Shown here: positions 12,579 to 24,608 of the stretch, one piece after another
Layout of the letters: every line of letters begins with the position of its first letter
Numbering within the stretch: the stretch's first letter is position 1
Made by a program: the position numbers and the translations under genes
Origin: Phycomyces blakesleeanus NRRL 1555(-)
Taxonomy: Eukaryota > Mucoromycota > Mucoromycetes > Mucorales > Phycomycetaceae
NCBI RefSeq assembly: GCF_001638985.1
Contig: NW_017265134.1
Location: forward strand, 682,001 to 746,000
Reading direction: 5' to 3'
Length of the DNA stretch: 64,000 nt
Notes under the pieces: generated by a model
Told to the model about the DNA's origin: nothing
The model's database searches: none
What the model saw: the letters and a program-made list of their open reading frames with translations, nothing else

Positions 12579-14151
12579 TATGGTGATAATGTAAAGAGAA
12601 CCAACTCAAACATTAAGCAAGATTTGCCGGCAATTTATTGTTTTGTGGTTTCTTGTATCCTTTTTCGCTTGTTTTTCGCTTTGTTTTTGTTTTAAAGGAT
12701 ATATCAACCAAACATTATATAAATCGTGGATATTTTCACAATAATTGTTATTTTTTTGTTTCCCTTTTGCCAAAGGAGATCAAAATAAACAAAACAGACT
12801 TGAATAAGTTGCTCTTATAATATATATATAAAAAGACCCTAAACGACAGTGTCATGAAGTTATCATTCCAGTAAAAATTAAAGTAGGCGATGGTTGCTTT
12901 GAAAACTGTCAATAACGATTATATACAGATAAATAATCATTAATGATCATTTTTTCTCTTATTCAAAAGTCAACATCTATTGATTCAACAAAACTACAAA
13001 CCTATCGGTAATGAAAAGCTTTAGTAAAAGAAAACAAGAAAAAGAATATTCACCTTGTCTTATTCTCAAACCTTTTATATAATAAATTTTAATCTAGACC
13101 AAGTCTTTATGTTGACATTAATATATACCAATATCCAATGCTTTATTTATATAAACTTATTTATCAAACTACCGAGATTTGTTTATGTATCTGAACAGAA
13201 CAAAAATACTTGAATACATTTATTTATTTATTTTTCTGGTAATCTTCAGTGTTTTTTCTTTCTTTTATGTATTTGAACAAATAACTAATAAATTGCGCCT
13301 TTTAACGTAGTATCTAATCAGTCCCAAGCTTGCTGATTGCAATTTTTGCTATAAGCAAAAAATAATAAAAGACATAAATAGTGTGGATCAATTGAAAAAC
13401 TGCTTAAAGCACTCTTGCTTAAATATTTATAAAAACCTTAAAATACATTTTCCAACACAGTACCTATAGGATTGCTTTCTTTTTTTTTTGTTTTAGGTAC
13501 CTTCCCATCTAGTCCTATAAATTAGTAGCCTAGGCTTAGGCTTAGGCTAAGTGGTTCACCAACTTTGCAATAATACTCTAATAACAATGTCAGTTTTTTT
13601 CTTTAAAACATTCCTTCTTCAATTTAGAGTATGTATAGCCCTTTAAGGATCAATCTTATCTTACAAATATCTCGGAGCGTATGTATCTGATATTCTGTAA
13701 ATATCATAACATAAAGTGGATAAAGAAGGTCCTCGGCTAGCATGTATTACAAGGTCGATCAGAAATATAAAATTGACTCATTGTAAAGTTTATTATTTTT
13801 TGTGGACCATTTTACCTGTAGAAATCTAAATTCCCGGGGAAACCCCGCCCGTATTTTATACAGCAATATAGGTTGTAGAGAATAGGCCATTCGTTTCGAG
13901 GGAACGGAACTGGTGGGTGGCGACTATTTAAAACCTCTTTTTCAATTTGATGTATATATTCTTTTAAGCATTAAGATCTCTATTCCATTCCACTCTGCAA
14001 CTTTGACAAGCGAGGATGCTTATGAAGCCAATTAAAATATTTGTGAGGTTACTTTGATTACAAAGATGGCAAATCTTTAGAACAAATAAATAAAACCATT
14101 ATTAGCCAAGCCTTAAAATTGTTTTAAACTTATTGGGCTTTCCTAAGAGGT

Positions 14152-14373
14152 TCAGAACTCTCCGACATCATTCACAAGAAGGTCTCCGGCCTTTTGTCTA
14201 TTACTCAATGCTCGGTAAAGAGCACTTAAAACTCCTGTGCCACAGCCTATAGATTTTATAGCATCTTTGCCTTTCATCCCGGTATCAAAATCAATAATAG
14301 GTAATTCAGATGTATAATAGTCGATTTTTTTTAGTCGCCAATATCCTTTTCCACTTATAAAACAGCAATACAA
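14152..14373 (-). pseudogene. Possible relic of a transposon-encoded protein
   Basis: A 73-codon ORF with coding-like composition (GTGVLSALYRALSNRQKAGD followed by DVGEF). The pattern loosely resembles the end of OrfB/transposase-like proteins, where a helix and a KGD-like turn precede an EFRTSK..C motif. In the same frame just past the stop I read TS and ESP with a second stop between, as if R and K/Q codons had become stops. No start-to-end gene can be built. Family assignment is tentative. Confidence 0.25.
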
Positions 14374-16277
14374 AAAAATCAGCTCTCTCGAAAGTTATTA
14401 ATGTACTATATATGTATGGCCCTCGAGTGTGCATCGTTTGTTCGCATTTGTCCTTCTTCTTGGTATCTGTTCTTATCTTTCATCTAATGATCCCCCTTTC
14501 TTCTCCGCTTCCTACTATTTCGCTTTGCGTTATTTATCTTTTTCTTGTTGTATTTTCTGCCGCTATTCACTAATATGTTTACCATTTCCTCACGCGTTCT
14601 CTATACACCTTGATAAAGATAGAGACCATTTCCTCTCCCCTCCTTTTTTTATTGTTTCTGGAGTACTTATATAGCACCAATGTCAATTTTCTCATACTCT
14701 TTCTACTTTGACTTACAGAACTATTTTCTACTTATTACTACAAGACATCTTAGATATTAATATTATATGTCTAAATGTTTTTAAAAAGTCTCAATATTAA
14801 GCTGACAAACTGTAGTTACTGTTCTTTTTCTCTTTCTTATCATAATGCTTATTTCTGTATCTCAAGCGGACTTATGTTTAAACACCGATAAACATCACCG
14901 CTACTTTTGGAAAATATATTTAAAGCCAAATCAAAAGTTTTAGTACAAGAGGAGTTTGTTTCGTATTATATATTTATTTAAACACAGTACAGAGATCTTC
15001 CAATGTTAAACATATAAGAAAAATATAAGAAATGCACATGGTGTTTTACAAGGTATATGAAAAAGATTGCTTTAATTTTGTTACATATTTTATTTTTTAT
15101 ATATTTTTAAAAAGTAAAGTAATAGAAAGCAAATTTAAAGTCACGTTCAATCCTCTTCTTCCACCCCTCCCCCCTTTTTCTCCTTACTTATCTTGATCAG
15201 CCAAATCTAATGACTGTAGACATCTTCTTCCAGATCATACTCGATTTTCGTAGGAAAGAAACACAAAGACATCTATTTTTGTATATTAAGATATTAACGT
15301 TCTGTACACAGATAATCCATTCAAAATTTCACAGCAGCAATAATAATGTAATACGAAATATATGTGTGTGTATATGAGCAATATATACATAGACAAGGTT
15401 CTGTCAGTGATTAGATATGTGTTTTAATATCCTAATAGTTTAATGCGCATGTACAAGACTTTTTTCTTTCATTTAAATATTTATCCTTATCAAGTCTTAT
15501 ACAATTAACCGCGGTGACTGCCATTATTGTACTGAAGCATAAGAGCATCGACACTGAGGCTAATTTGTGAGGCTTTTTTAAAATCAAAGAAGATAAAGGT
15601 AATTACTATGGCTGAGCATATTGCCTTTTAACCAACTACTGATAGATAACTAGATTGAACCGTGCACTAAGATTTGAGGTAGGATCTTGGTATTCTTTCT
15701 TTTCTTTTATTGGAATTCTTTGAGTTCTATAGCTACATGAGCCACACATCAAAAATTACACAAAAGAAAATATATATATGGGAAGCGCCCCTTACACGTT
15801 ATTGCTTCACAAGAAAAACTTCTACGTGAAATATTCTCTATAGTCTTTGTATAAAGTGCCTTTATCTAATTTTCGTATATATATATATTACAGCTTGGCG
15901 GCTAAGCATATTTACTAAGCATGTCTTGGCGTACGTATGGTTTTAATTAATAGAGATTTCCTACAAGAGTACCATTTTTATATTTATATATATACATATA
16001 AATATATTGCTCATGGTGATATCACAAGAGGATTAAAATACTCTAAATCTATGAAAAGAATCTAAATCTATAACCCCCCTATTGAATCATTATTTTTTGT
16101 GGGAATTAATTGGCAGTCATATTTCAATAGGCTTACAGCTCAAATACAGACTTACATATATATTTGTGTACATAAAATAAAATCTTATTTTATTGTAATG
16201 TAATGTAATGTACAGCGTACAAATGAGGTTGGACAAACCATGTGCGAATCAGAGTAACATAAAAAGCCATTATTGGT

Positions 16278-16925
16278 ACAGCTATATTGGAGAAAATCAG
16301 CGCTCCCCCCACCATTGAATTTTGGTTTTCAATCATTGCACAGGAGGTATTGTCTATTGTACAGAGCTTTCTTTTTTTCTCTTCTAAACATTTTTTATGC
16401 ACTAATTCTGAGAATTATTTTTTGCACCCGTCACGAGAATTGCTTGACAGCAATGAAGATTATTTTGAGACACTCCTAGCTAAGCAATTAAATACAGTCC
16501 ACAATAATTTTGGGATCAGGCATACAGCTTGGGACATGTTAACGAAAATGGAAATTAAGATTCTTTTTTTTTGTTTGTATAAAACTTGTAAGCTCAAATG
16601 TATTTATGGAAAGACTCTTAAGAGGTATAACAAAAGAAAATATGATATTATTTGTTTGCTGTTCATGTTTATTATATAATGAAGGGTTTTGTTTTTGATA
16701 TTTTGATATTTTAGTATTCGTGGGTGTTACAAATACGATTGTTTATCTAGTGTTTCAAAACTATCTTCATTGCTGTCAAACGATTCTCGTGGCGGGTGCA
16801 AAAAAATAATTCTTAGAATTGGTGTATAAAAAATGTTTAGGAAAAAAGGGACAAAAAATCCTCTGTGCAATGGCTGAAAAAAAAATCCAATGGGGGGGAG
16901 TGCCGGATTTCTCCAATCTAACTGT
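16278..16925. repeat. Long imperfect inverted repeat (arms 16278-16488 and 16739-16925)
   Basis: The left arm, read forward, and the right arm, read in reverse complement, align almost end to end with many substitutions and small indels. Shared blocks include ATTGGAGAAA, GCACTCCCCCC/GCGCTCCCCCC, CATTGCACAG, CTAAACATTTTTTAT and GACAGCAATGAAGAT. A spacer of about 250 AT-rich bases lies between the arms. Both arms can be translated to a similar peptide ending near DSNEDxFETL. This could be the ends of a decayed DNA transposon with long terminal inverted repeats, a foldback element, or two head-to-head copies of one repeat. Confidence 0.75.
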
Positions 16926-19328
16926 ATATTAACCTTAACTTTCTTCACAGAACAAAATTGATTATATATAAAACTATATATCTTGGCGAGGATTTTTTCC
17001 TAAGTGTTTATAGATACCAGCTGTAATTACATACTATATTCAAGCATAAGGTCTTGGCTGTTGTACATGTTACATATAGTTTGAGACATTTACGGTATCA
17101 AACAGTTATATGCAACATGTTATATTATGGCTGTTTTTTTTATATAAAAAAACAAACAAATAAAGATAAAGCTAACGGAGCTAGCCCCAGAGAAGTAAAT
17201 GATTATGAATAAAACATTTACTATATATAACTATAAGGAGCAGTAAATATTAAAAGTCCAAGCAAAAAGTAACTTTATGAAAAGGTTTTAATATTCAATA
17301 ATATTAGTGGAGTCATTTGAACTCTTCATTTGACTACCTTTAATATACAGAGCTTCTTTTCCTTCCTACATAAATTTCACGCGACATTTCTGCGCTTTAG
17401 AAGTAATAGAAACGCTTAGCAATCTCGGCAAAGCCAACATTACGTTTGTTTCTATCGATCGTACAGATCGTCCTCGAGATACTTTTAAATAATATGGTTG
17501 CGATTTTCATTATATTATCGCTCCCTACTTATTACCAAACGATACTAATAATAATTTTTAGATTTTTTTATATAAGTCATTTACTTACCATTATAGAGCT
17601 TCTTTTTTTTGTGTACTTGAATACCTTTAAGAAATGGGGAAGACTCAAGCTTTAGTTATAATCTAGTTCAAATAAATAGCAGAATGATCTTTAATCAAAT
17701 TGCTGCACAATTTGGAAAAAAACCAAGTCAGTGATTTAAATAGTTGTATGTATGTATATTGACGTAGTATGTATGTTTATCATCTTTAACGGGTCTCTTA
17801 CGGTCTTTACTGCCCCATGATTGAGCTAAATGAGTTTTTTGTGTATTTTAGATATATTTTCTCTTTCTCTTTAAAGTCTTCGGTTGTCTAATTGGACATT
17901 TCTAAATATATATAAAAAGAAAAGCGCTTTCATCATAATTATTTGATAGATCCAAACTATTGTACTTTTATATTAGTTTAAAACCATAGGAAATAAGAAT
18001 GAGAATATTGTTTTCTTTGTACGAGTAGTAAAGGGTTTTTCAGAGACTTCATTAAGCATACTATTCAATATACATCTACTCTTAAAGCTACCCTGAACAC
18101 TTTTAGGCTGGTCTCTAACGCCAAGGTTAATATGGGAAAAACCATCGTATATGCTTTTTTTGGCTCTTTCTGTATCGGATTGGGGGGTCCACTATTTAGA
18201 GGTTACTAATATTTTTCTTCCTTGGCGTTGATAATTATTGTGTATCCAAGAAGCGTGTATGGAATATTGTGTGTTTTATATCTAAATTTCTTTTTCAAAG
18301 CATTCCTTGCATATATTTATATGTTTATCCTTGCTATATATAAATAGTATGCGTAAAATATGGATGGTTAAACAGGTTAAATTCTCCAAAAAAAAAATAC
18401 AATTTTCTTTTTAGCCAGGCGTGCCTTTTTTTTTCTTTGATTTTTTTTCTTTGAAATTTGTACCTGTTTGATCCACCATAATAATATAATATAATATACT
18501 ATACTATACTATTTTTATTATTCGATTATATAATGGCCTGTGCGGTAAGCGTGACGTTAATAACCGATAAAGAATACAATAGAATAATGCAAATTGCTTT
18601 ATAATATGGATTGTCAATAATATTTTTATTGTAAAGAGTCGATTAATATATGTATAGTACCACAGATGGTAAATTTCGATGTTTGTGTGTACCAAACACT
18701 TGATTCTTTCTTTATAGTCTTTTTTCTAAGTTTGTATTGAATTATCAAGTAATTAAGCTTTTTTACTCATTCATTTATATAAATATATTTGGATTGTATG
18801 CTTTATGTTTGTCGTGTATTAGGTAGTAGTATATTATTAGTATTAAAATTAAAAGGTATTAAAAAGTATTAAAAGTATTATTATTATTATTATTTTTTAA
18901 AAAAAAATAGTGATTTCAAGAGAAATTATGGTTTGAAAGAATAACTCAAGTAAATTGAGTTTTGCTGATAGACAAGGCTGGTAATATATATATGGACCAG
19001 ATGAGATTTTACATTAAAGAGTATAATAAGTAGTATAAGAAAGAAAGAGAGAAAGCTTGGATAAATGCGCAAAAATTATGAATTAAAATAGAAAGAGGGA
19101 ATAATAGAGAAATAGAGAGTATACAGAAAAGAAATGAGAAATGAGAAATGGAAATGGAAATGAAGATGGAAATAGGAATTGAAATAGAAATAGGAATAGG
19201 AATAGGAATGGGAATAAGAAAGAAAAGGATATTTGTGAAATATTAATGAGTTATTTTTTTCTTCTTCTTCTTCGTCTTCGTCTTCGTCTTCGTCTTCGTT
19301 GTCTCTTCTTTTTTTTTTCTTGTTTTGT

Positions 19329-21270
19329 CTAGACCTTTTCTTCATCAAAGAACTTTTCGGAAACAATGTATTGGTCGTTTGTTTTGTAGAGTCGCTTGAT
19401 GCAGGCAATTGTCGATGGAATAGTCATAAACATCCATGCCGCAATTGGAAGGGTGGCGTAGTCAAACACGTTACGCCACGAACGAGATTCACTCTTGGCT
19501 TTTCGGTACAATTCACGATCAACTACCCGATGAAGCTGCTCGTAGATAGCCAGAGTACCAAACAAGGGCATTGGCAATAATACAGTGATAATCTTGACAA
19601 TATTCCACAGAGTACAATAAAAGTCGGATGTGAGGATAGGGTTGTCTGCAGGATCCACAAAAGCCACGGTTGGATGGGGTGGAAAGAGAATGAACTGCAT
19701 GAGAGGCACGGCTGCGAACATTAGCCAGCCCGAAGATACCGGAATCATGTGGGCTTCAAGAACCTTGACACAGACAATGAGCTTGTCAACCCAATAGGTA
19801 GGAGAGGCATACATTGATGTTTTCTTAGCCAAACTCGGACCGTGCAACACCACGCCGTTTCCATCTACCGCCACACTCCGAACTCCAAACGCATTTCTCA
19901 ACGTGTAGGCCACATCAGCCACACCATTGTAGTGACGTTTGGCTTGGACATAACGAGCATTCATGTTGGACCAAAATCCAGGGGTCTGAACATTGGTGAG
20001 GTTGATCGGCACAAAGATAGGACAGCAGCGAGCGAGACCGTCGGTCTTGAAGAAGCACTTTAGCATCATGTGCATGTCTTCTCCCACTGAATCAGCATCG
20101 GTATCCCAGAAGCCAACACGTTCGGCTAAGATCATAGAGAGACTGTATGTTGAACAGGGAAAGGCGATACCGCGACTACTACTGAGATTTGACATGACCA
20201 TTGCAGACCAGGTAATATCGGTCATCCTGACAGCAGCAGGCACGTCGAATGCATTACGAGAAAAGAAAATTGGGGGAGCAAATAAGAGGAAATAAGGATC
20301 ATCGGCCTGAGTGAATGAACGTTCGACCTGAAAAAAAATAAATAAACAAAAGATTCAATAAATAAGCTTTCTCTTTAGGTTCACCATGGTAACAAATTAG
20401 ATTACCCAATACTATTATCTTTCAATACTTTTTTTAGACACCTTACCTCTCTAACATATAATTCGGGAATAGATGAATCAGAGTCTGATATGGTGAGTAT
20501 GACCTGACGACGGTCTACACCGCGTTGGATCATCTCAGCGCAGCCAACACGAGCAGCATGAGCCACATTGGAGCCCTTTCCACGTGACTCCCCGGGAATA
20601 TCAGTAGGATGTACGGTCACAATGAAGTGAAGGAAACTGTCTTTGAAATAAGTTGCCAAGCTTTCAGCCTTTGCCGATTGACCTTGTTCGGATGCTTCCA
20701 TTGCCAAAATGATGACATAGTTTGTCTGAGCGTTACTAAAGATAGAATAAGGTGGTGAGTACAAAATAAAAATAAAAATAAATAAATAAATAAAGTGCTT
20801 GATCTAATTAATCCAAATTATGGGATTTATATTATAGTTTATTATAGTTTATTATAATTTTACCTGTGGTTTGCAAGTCTCTTGATTGTGTCCCTCAAGA
20901 GGGCTTCTGGTTCGGCATAGTTTGGGACAATAAAGGCTTGGATAAGACTAGAACGTTCGAATGACTTGAGGCTTGATTCCATTTCTTCTACACGGCCCTC
21001 ATCTGACAGACGGTCTCGGCTTGGAGAGGAGTTACCACTGGTTGGGGAGTTTTTGCTGTTCCACTGGCGGATGGTACGCTTCATATTTGTAGCAGTAAGG
21101 TAGAACTTGAATACATGGTTTATTTGGGTGTACAAGAAACAGGTGAAATAGCAGAGTAGAAAGATGAGGTATAGGCGAGGAATGAGGAGTGGACCTAATG
21201 GCAACAAAAGGATGGACCCAATCGCAGCCATGGGTGCCACCAACTCAAAAGGATAGTTTAAGAGCATCAT
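19329..21270 (-). CDS. Family 2 glycosyltransferase, membrane-bound (polysaccharide-synthase-like)
   Basis: Three exons: 21270-20864, 20735-20447 and 20327-19329, joined to 564 residues. The N-terminus has two hydrophobic segments (about residues 5-50), then a cytosolic catalytic region. That region contains ISDSDSSIPELYV (donor and metal-binding Asp motif), GEDMHMML (likely the catalytic acid) and QAKRHYNGV in the place of the usual QxxRW. Three to four hydrophobic spans follow, and the C-terminus is cytosolic and ends EKFFDEEKV. The layout is that of processive or lipid-linked GT2 synthases in membranes. It is far shorter than chitin synthases and lacks their QRRRW, so chitin synthase is unlikely. 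Substrate and product are unknown; a cell-wall or glycolipid role is inference. A serine-rich linker (TSGNSSPSRDRLSD) may be phosphorylated. Confidence 0.82.
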
Positions 21271-21368
21271 GTTTTTTTTTGTTAGGAAAAAATAAGATAA
21301 AAAAAAGGTATATTTAAATATAAATTATTAATGTAATATATATATATATATATTATATTATATATTAG

Positions 21369-21407
<39 letters not shown>

Positions 21408-23884
21408 GTATGGGTAGGAAGAGGAAGAAGAAGAGTAAGAAAATGAAGCGAAAGAAGAGGGAAATATATTAAGAGAGAGAGAGAGAGAGAGAGAGAAATA
21501 GAAAAGGGGTTGCAATGAAGAGTTGAATCAGTTTGATTTGGTTTCTTTTTTTTTTTATTTATAATTTTTTTTGTACTTTGTGTGTAAAGGTTTTTGAGCC
21601 GTGCCACCTTGAGATGCTAGTGTGACCATTTTTAGAACGACCAAGACTGGACGGGGTGAAAGAAGGGGGGGGGGGGGGGGAGAAGGGTTGGGGGTGAAAA
21701 GGAGAGAGGCAGTACAATATATATATATATTTGTACTTTTAAATTTGGACGATGTTAATTTTTTTTTTTTGGACAAATCAAAATTATAATATTTTGGATG
21801 TTCAGCTTACCGTTTTTGGGTGAAAACCAAGCAAAGATAATATTAGTTTTAGGTGAATGGTTTATGTTCAGATCTCTTGGCTGTAATCATCTTAAACGTA
21901 TAAAAAAAAAAGGTACAAAGCTGCGTAGCTTACACCGGTGATTTTTTCTTTTCTTTTTTTTCCTCTCTTTCAAAAGCAGGCAGTTTGTTGTTGTTGCCTT
22001 GCCAAATGAATATACCAATGATCATCATATATAAATCTTTTGTGACAGTATTATCCTTCCATCATAGTGTGGCGCATGTCTTACAACAAGCAAACAAGAA
22101 AGCCCACTCTGACCTGAAATATGTTTTTTTTATAGCCCAAGGCCTTTGTACACCAAGTACTGCAGACTTGGGAGGCATTGATCTCGTTCAATTACAACTG
22201 CAAACAAGTTCACAAGCTTTAGTTACCGCTTAGATTCCATTAGACATACTTAATACAGTGATAATAGAAATAATCCTTAGTGTGCTTCTGGATCAATAAG
22301 CTCCCATTCATAAAGGGTTCAGGCCTTCCGATATAGGACATTATTTACGGCTCTTTCTTTTTTTTTCTATTGAACCTTGGTTTTAAGAGCCTGCCAAATG
22401 TGCTCAATTGAATTCAGGTCTGGGACTTTGATACAACCAATAGTCAAAGCGTTTAATTTCACTCGGTTTTTTTTATCAAATCGTGTAAAAACAGTATGGT
22501 AGCTACCAATATCTCTTTTTTAAAAAAAAGATAAAAGCACTGTATCATGTTTCTCATTTAACAACATTTGATGGCGGTGTGAATTGTTGTCCGAGAGATT
22601 TTCCATGTAATTTTCCAATCGGGAGTTGGGTATTATTCGTTTTTACAGGGCCAAGTAATATCACTATTCTCAAGCTCAAAAAGGTCTTATCCAAAAGGCA
22701 AATTTTATATATTTTGATTCCTCAATTACGTGAGTGATTTAGTTATAAGAAAAAGGTTCTACAAAAGGATTAACAAATAAGGTGTAGTAAAAAAAGAAAG
22801 ACGTGTTTCTGGGGGGGGGGAGAGAGAAAAAGTGATGATATTTTTTTTATCATCTCGGGAGTGTAAAAGGTACGTGTAACCAGCTAAGATTTATCTTGCA
22901 TTAAAATATATAAACGCCGTCATAAACATATTTATTTCCAGACATATAAGGACTAATTTGTTTTTTAATTAAAACCCAATAAATTTTCTGAAAAAATGGT
23001 TTTATAATTTTTCGAAGTAAAAATTTAATTGGATTATTTTACAAAGAATATACATAAATACGTGCCAATAATGCTTAAAGATATCTAAAAAAAATACAAA
23101 ATATTCCTCAATTCAGAAAAGAATATTGATCCGTATAGGTGTGTATAAAACTACAAATTACAAACTCAACAAAGTCTGTCTGATATTAAATATCATAAAT
23201 ATCAGCGTGTCGGTATTAGAATATTTAAGCAAAACTTGCGAAAGTATTTGTAGCTCTTTATCTCTCTTTATCTCTATCTCACTCTATAGTTCGCGTGTCT
23301 TTTAGTTGGAAAGAAGAATATCCAAGATACATATGTAGCGTGCATATGTTAAGGTAGCATATGTTAAACTTGGGAAAATTCAGAAATCCAATCAATCTAT
23401 TATATTTAGTCCTTGTGCCCTGAGTGATGTCATTAACTGATCTAACACAAGAGCTAGAGGAAAATAGATATACGGGTTTGTATTTTGTACATTGAAATAC
23501 AAATTCCTATCATGCGCGCATATATACACACACAGAGAGAGAGAGAGAGAAGAGCTGCTTATCTGTAATCTTACAAAAATAATAATAAAAATATAATATA
23601 TGTATATATGTATATGTATGTAAGAGATAAAAGATAAAAGATAAAAATAAATCATACACACGCGCGCGCGCACGCACGCACAACACATACACAGTGAAAT
23701 ACTTGAGTACAAACTTTTTTTTTGTATTTTTCTTTCCTTAAAAGTCTCAATCATTCAGCCAATTAAGTGTCAAGGATAATCCACCATCGTATTTGACTCT
23801 GATATGTGCTGCTTTGTGTTTGTTGTTGGGCGGACCCTCAATTGACTCTCTCCTCCTACACAATAAAAAATAATAATAATACTA
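21271..23884. other. Intergenic region with microsatellites and a Tc1/mariner relic
   Basis: The upstream region of the glycosyltransferase contains (TA)n, (GA)n and a run of about 16 G near 21665-21680. A transposase relic lies at 22367-22606. The rest up to the phosphatase start is AT-rich with CA/GA repeats (23528-23690) and no supported gene. Confidence 0.6.
22367..22606 (-). pseudogene. Tc1/mariner transposase C-terminal relic
   Basis: Read on the minus strand in one frame from 22606 to the TAG at 22367, with a single in-frame stop between. It ends with IKVPDLNSIEHIWQALK, matching the hallmark PDLNPIExxW block that carries the third catalytic acid region of Tc1-like transposases. Upstream in the same frame LSDNNSHRH sits where the QDNAPxH block is expected. 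Only about 80 codons remain; the catalytic N-terminal half, a start and terminal repeats are not visible. It is a dead fragment of an old insertion. Confidence 0.8.
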
Positions 23885-24483
23885 ATGACCAGCTACATTG
23901 AACCAGAAGATCTCAAGTCCATCGTCAAGGATTCATCTCTTACACCCCAGAAAGACTATGTCATTGTCGATGTCAGAGACCTAGACTACGAAGTAAAACA
24001 TAATTTATTTATTTATTTTAGCCAAACCACACCAAACAAACCTTATCTTATGTCTACAAAAAGGGTGGTCATATTCCAGGTGCAGTTAATGTACCAGCTC
24101 ATGAACTGATGGATAAGGCAAACACATTGGTTGAAGAATATAAAGATGTTCCCTTGGTAATTTTTCACTGTGCTTTGTCCCAAGTTAGAGGTAATATTTT
24201 AGCAACAATAAAATAATCACAATAATAATAATAATAATAATATATACATACAAATTTAGGTCCCAAGTCAGCAAGGATCTATAATGAGACCAAGAGTCTC
24301 TTGAAGCCTGAGTCTACTCAACAGGTAAATAATTCTAGTCTATAGCATGATGGACTATCTATTAATACCCTTATCAAGGTCAAGATACTTCGTGGTGGTT
24401 TTGAAGGCTGGCACGCAAAGTTTAAGCAAGATCAGAGTTTATTGGAATCCTATGATCCTGCTGTGTGGCAGTGGGCTACCTAA
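23885..24483 (+). CDS. Cdc25-like rhodanese-domain phosphatase (Ych1/Ibp1/Acr2 type)
   Basis: Four exons: 23885-23992, 24022-24190, 24260-24324 and 24379-24483, joined to 148 residues, the usual single-domain size. The rhodanese fold is shown by VIVDVRDLDYE, GGHIPGAVNVP and LRGGFEGW. The active-site loop is FHCALSQVRGPKSA, a Cys-x5-Arg loop as in Ych1, S. pombe Ibp1 and the Acr2 arsenate reductases. Ibp1-type proteins are small phosphatases related to Cdc25; Acr2-type members reduce arsenate. Sequence alone does not separate the two roles. Exon 2 must start at CCAAAC (24022): this keeps a 14-residue loop that a later acceptor would remove. Confidence 0.88.
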
Positions 24484-24608
24484 GATTGATAGATTGATTG
24501 ATTGATCGGATAACCCAGTAATGATAACAATGGTAGCAATAATTACTATAGATGAATTATTTACTTATTTATTTATACACATCTTTATAATTATTATTGT
24601 TATTATTT

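Larger units (their letters stand above)
12579..19328. other. 6.7-kb gene-poor region with transposon-like relics
   Basis: No intact gene is supported. The stretch is AT-rich with many microsatellites. It holds a small relic ORF at 14152-14373, a pair of inverted arms at 16278-16925, a GC-rich island at about 13830-13925 and a 10-base inverted pair (AACGCCAAGG) at 18117-18126 and 18220-18229. The last part, 19080-19320, has purine repeats and a (CTT/CTTCGT)n tract just after the glycosyltransferase stop codon. Confidence 0.6.

Noticed and set aside
13528..13550. Three TTAGGC-like units, similar to a nematode telomere repeat
   Set aside because: Too few copies, internal to the window, and fungal telomeres are usually TTAGGG. 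Treated as a chance short repeat.
18117..18229. Ten-base inverted pair AACGCCAAGG/CCTTGGCGTT 113 bases apart, considered as a MITE
   Set aside because: No flanking target duplication and the match stops after ten bases; chance is possible.
21365..21776. Two overlapping minus-strand ORFs upstream of the glycosyltransferase
   Set aside because: Low-complexity peptides from (TA)n, (GA)n and poly-G tracts.
23392..23754. 120-codon minus-strand ORF
   Set aside because: It is made of translated CA, TA and GA microsatellites, with low-complexity peptide and no splice partners.
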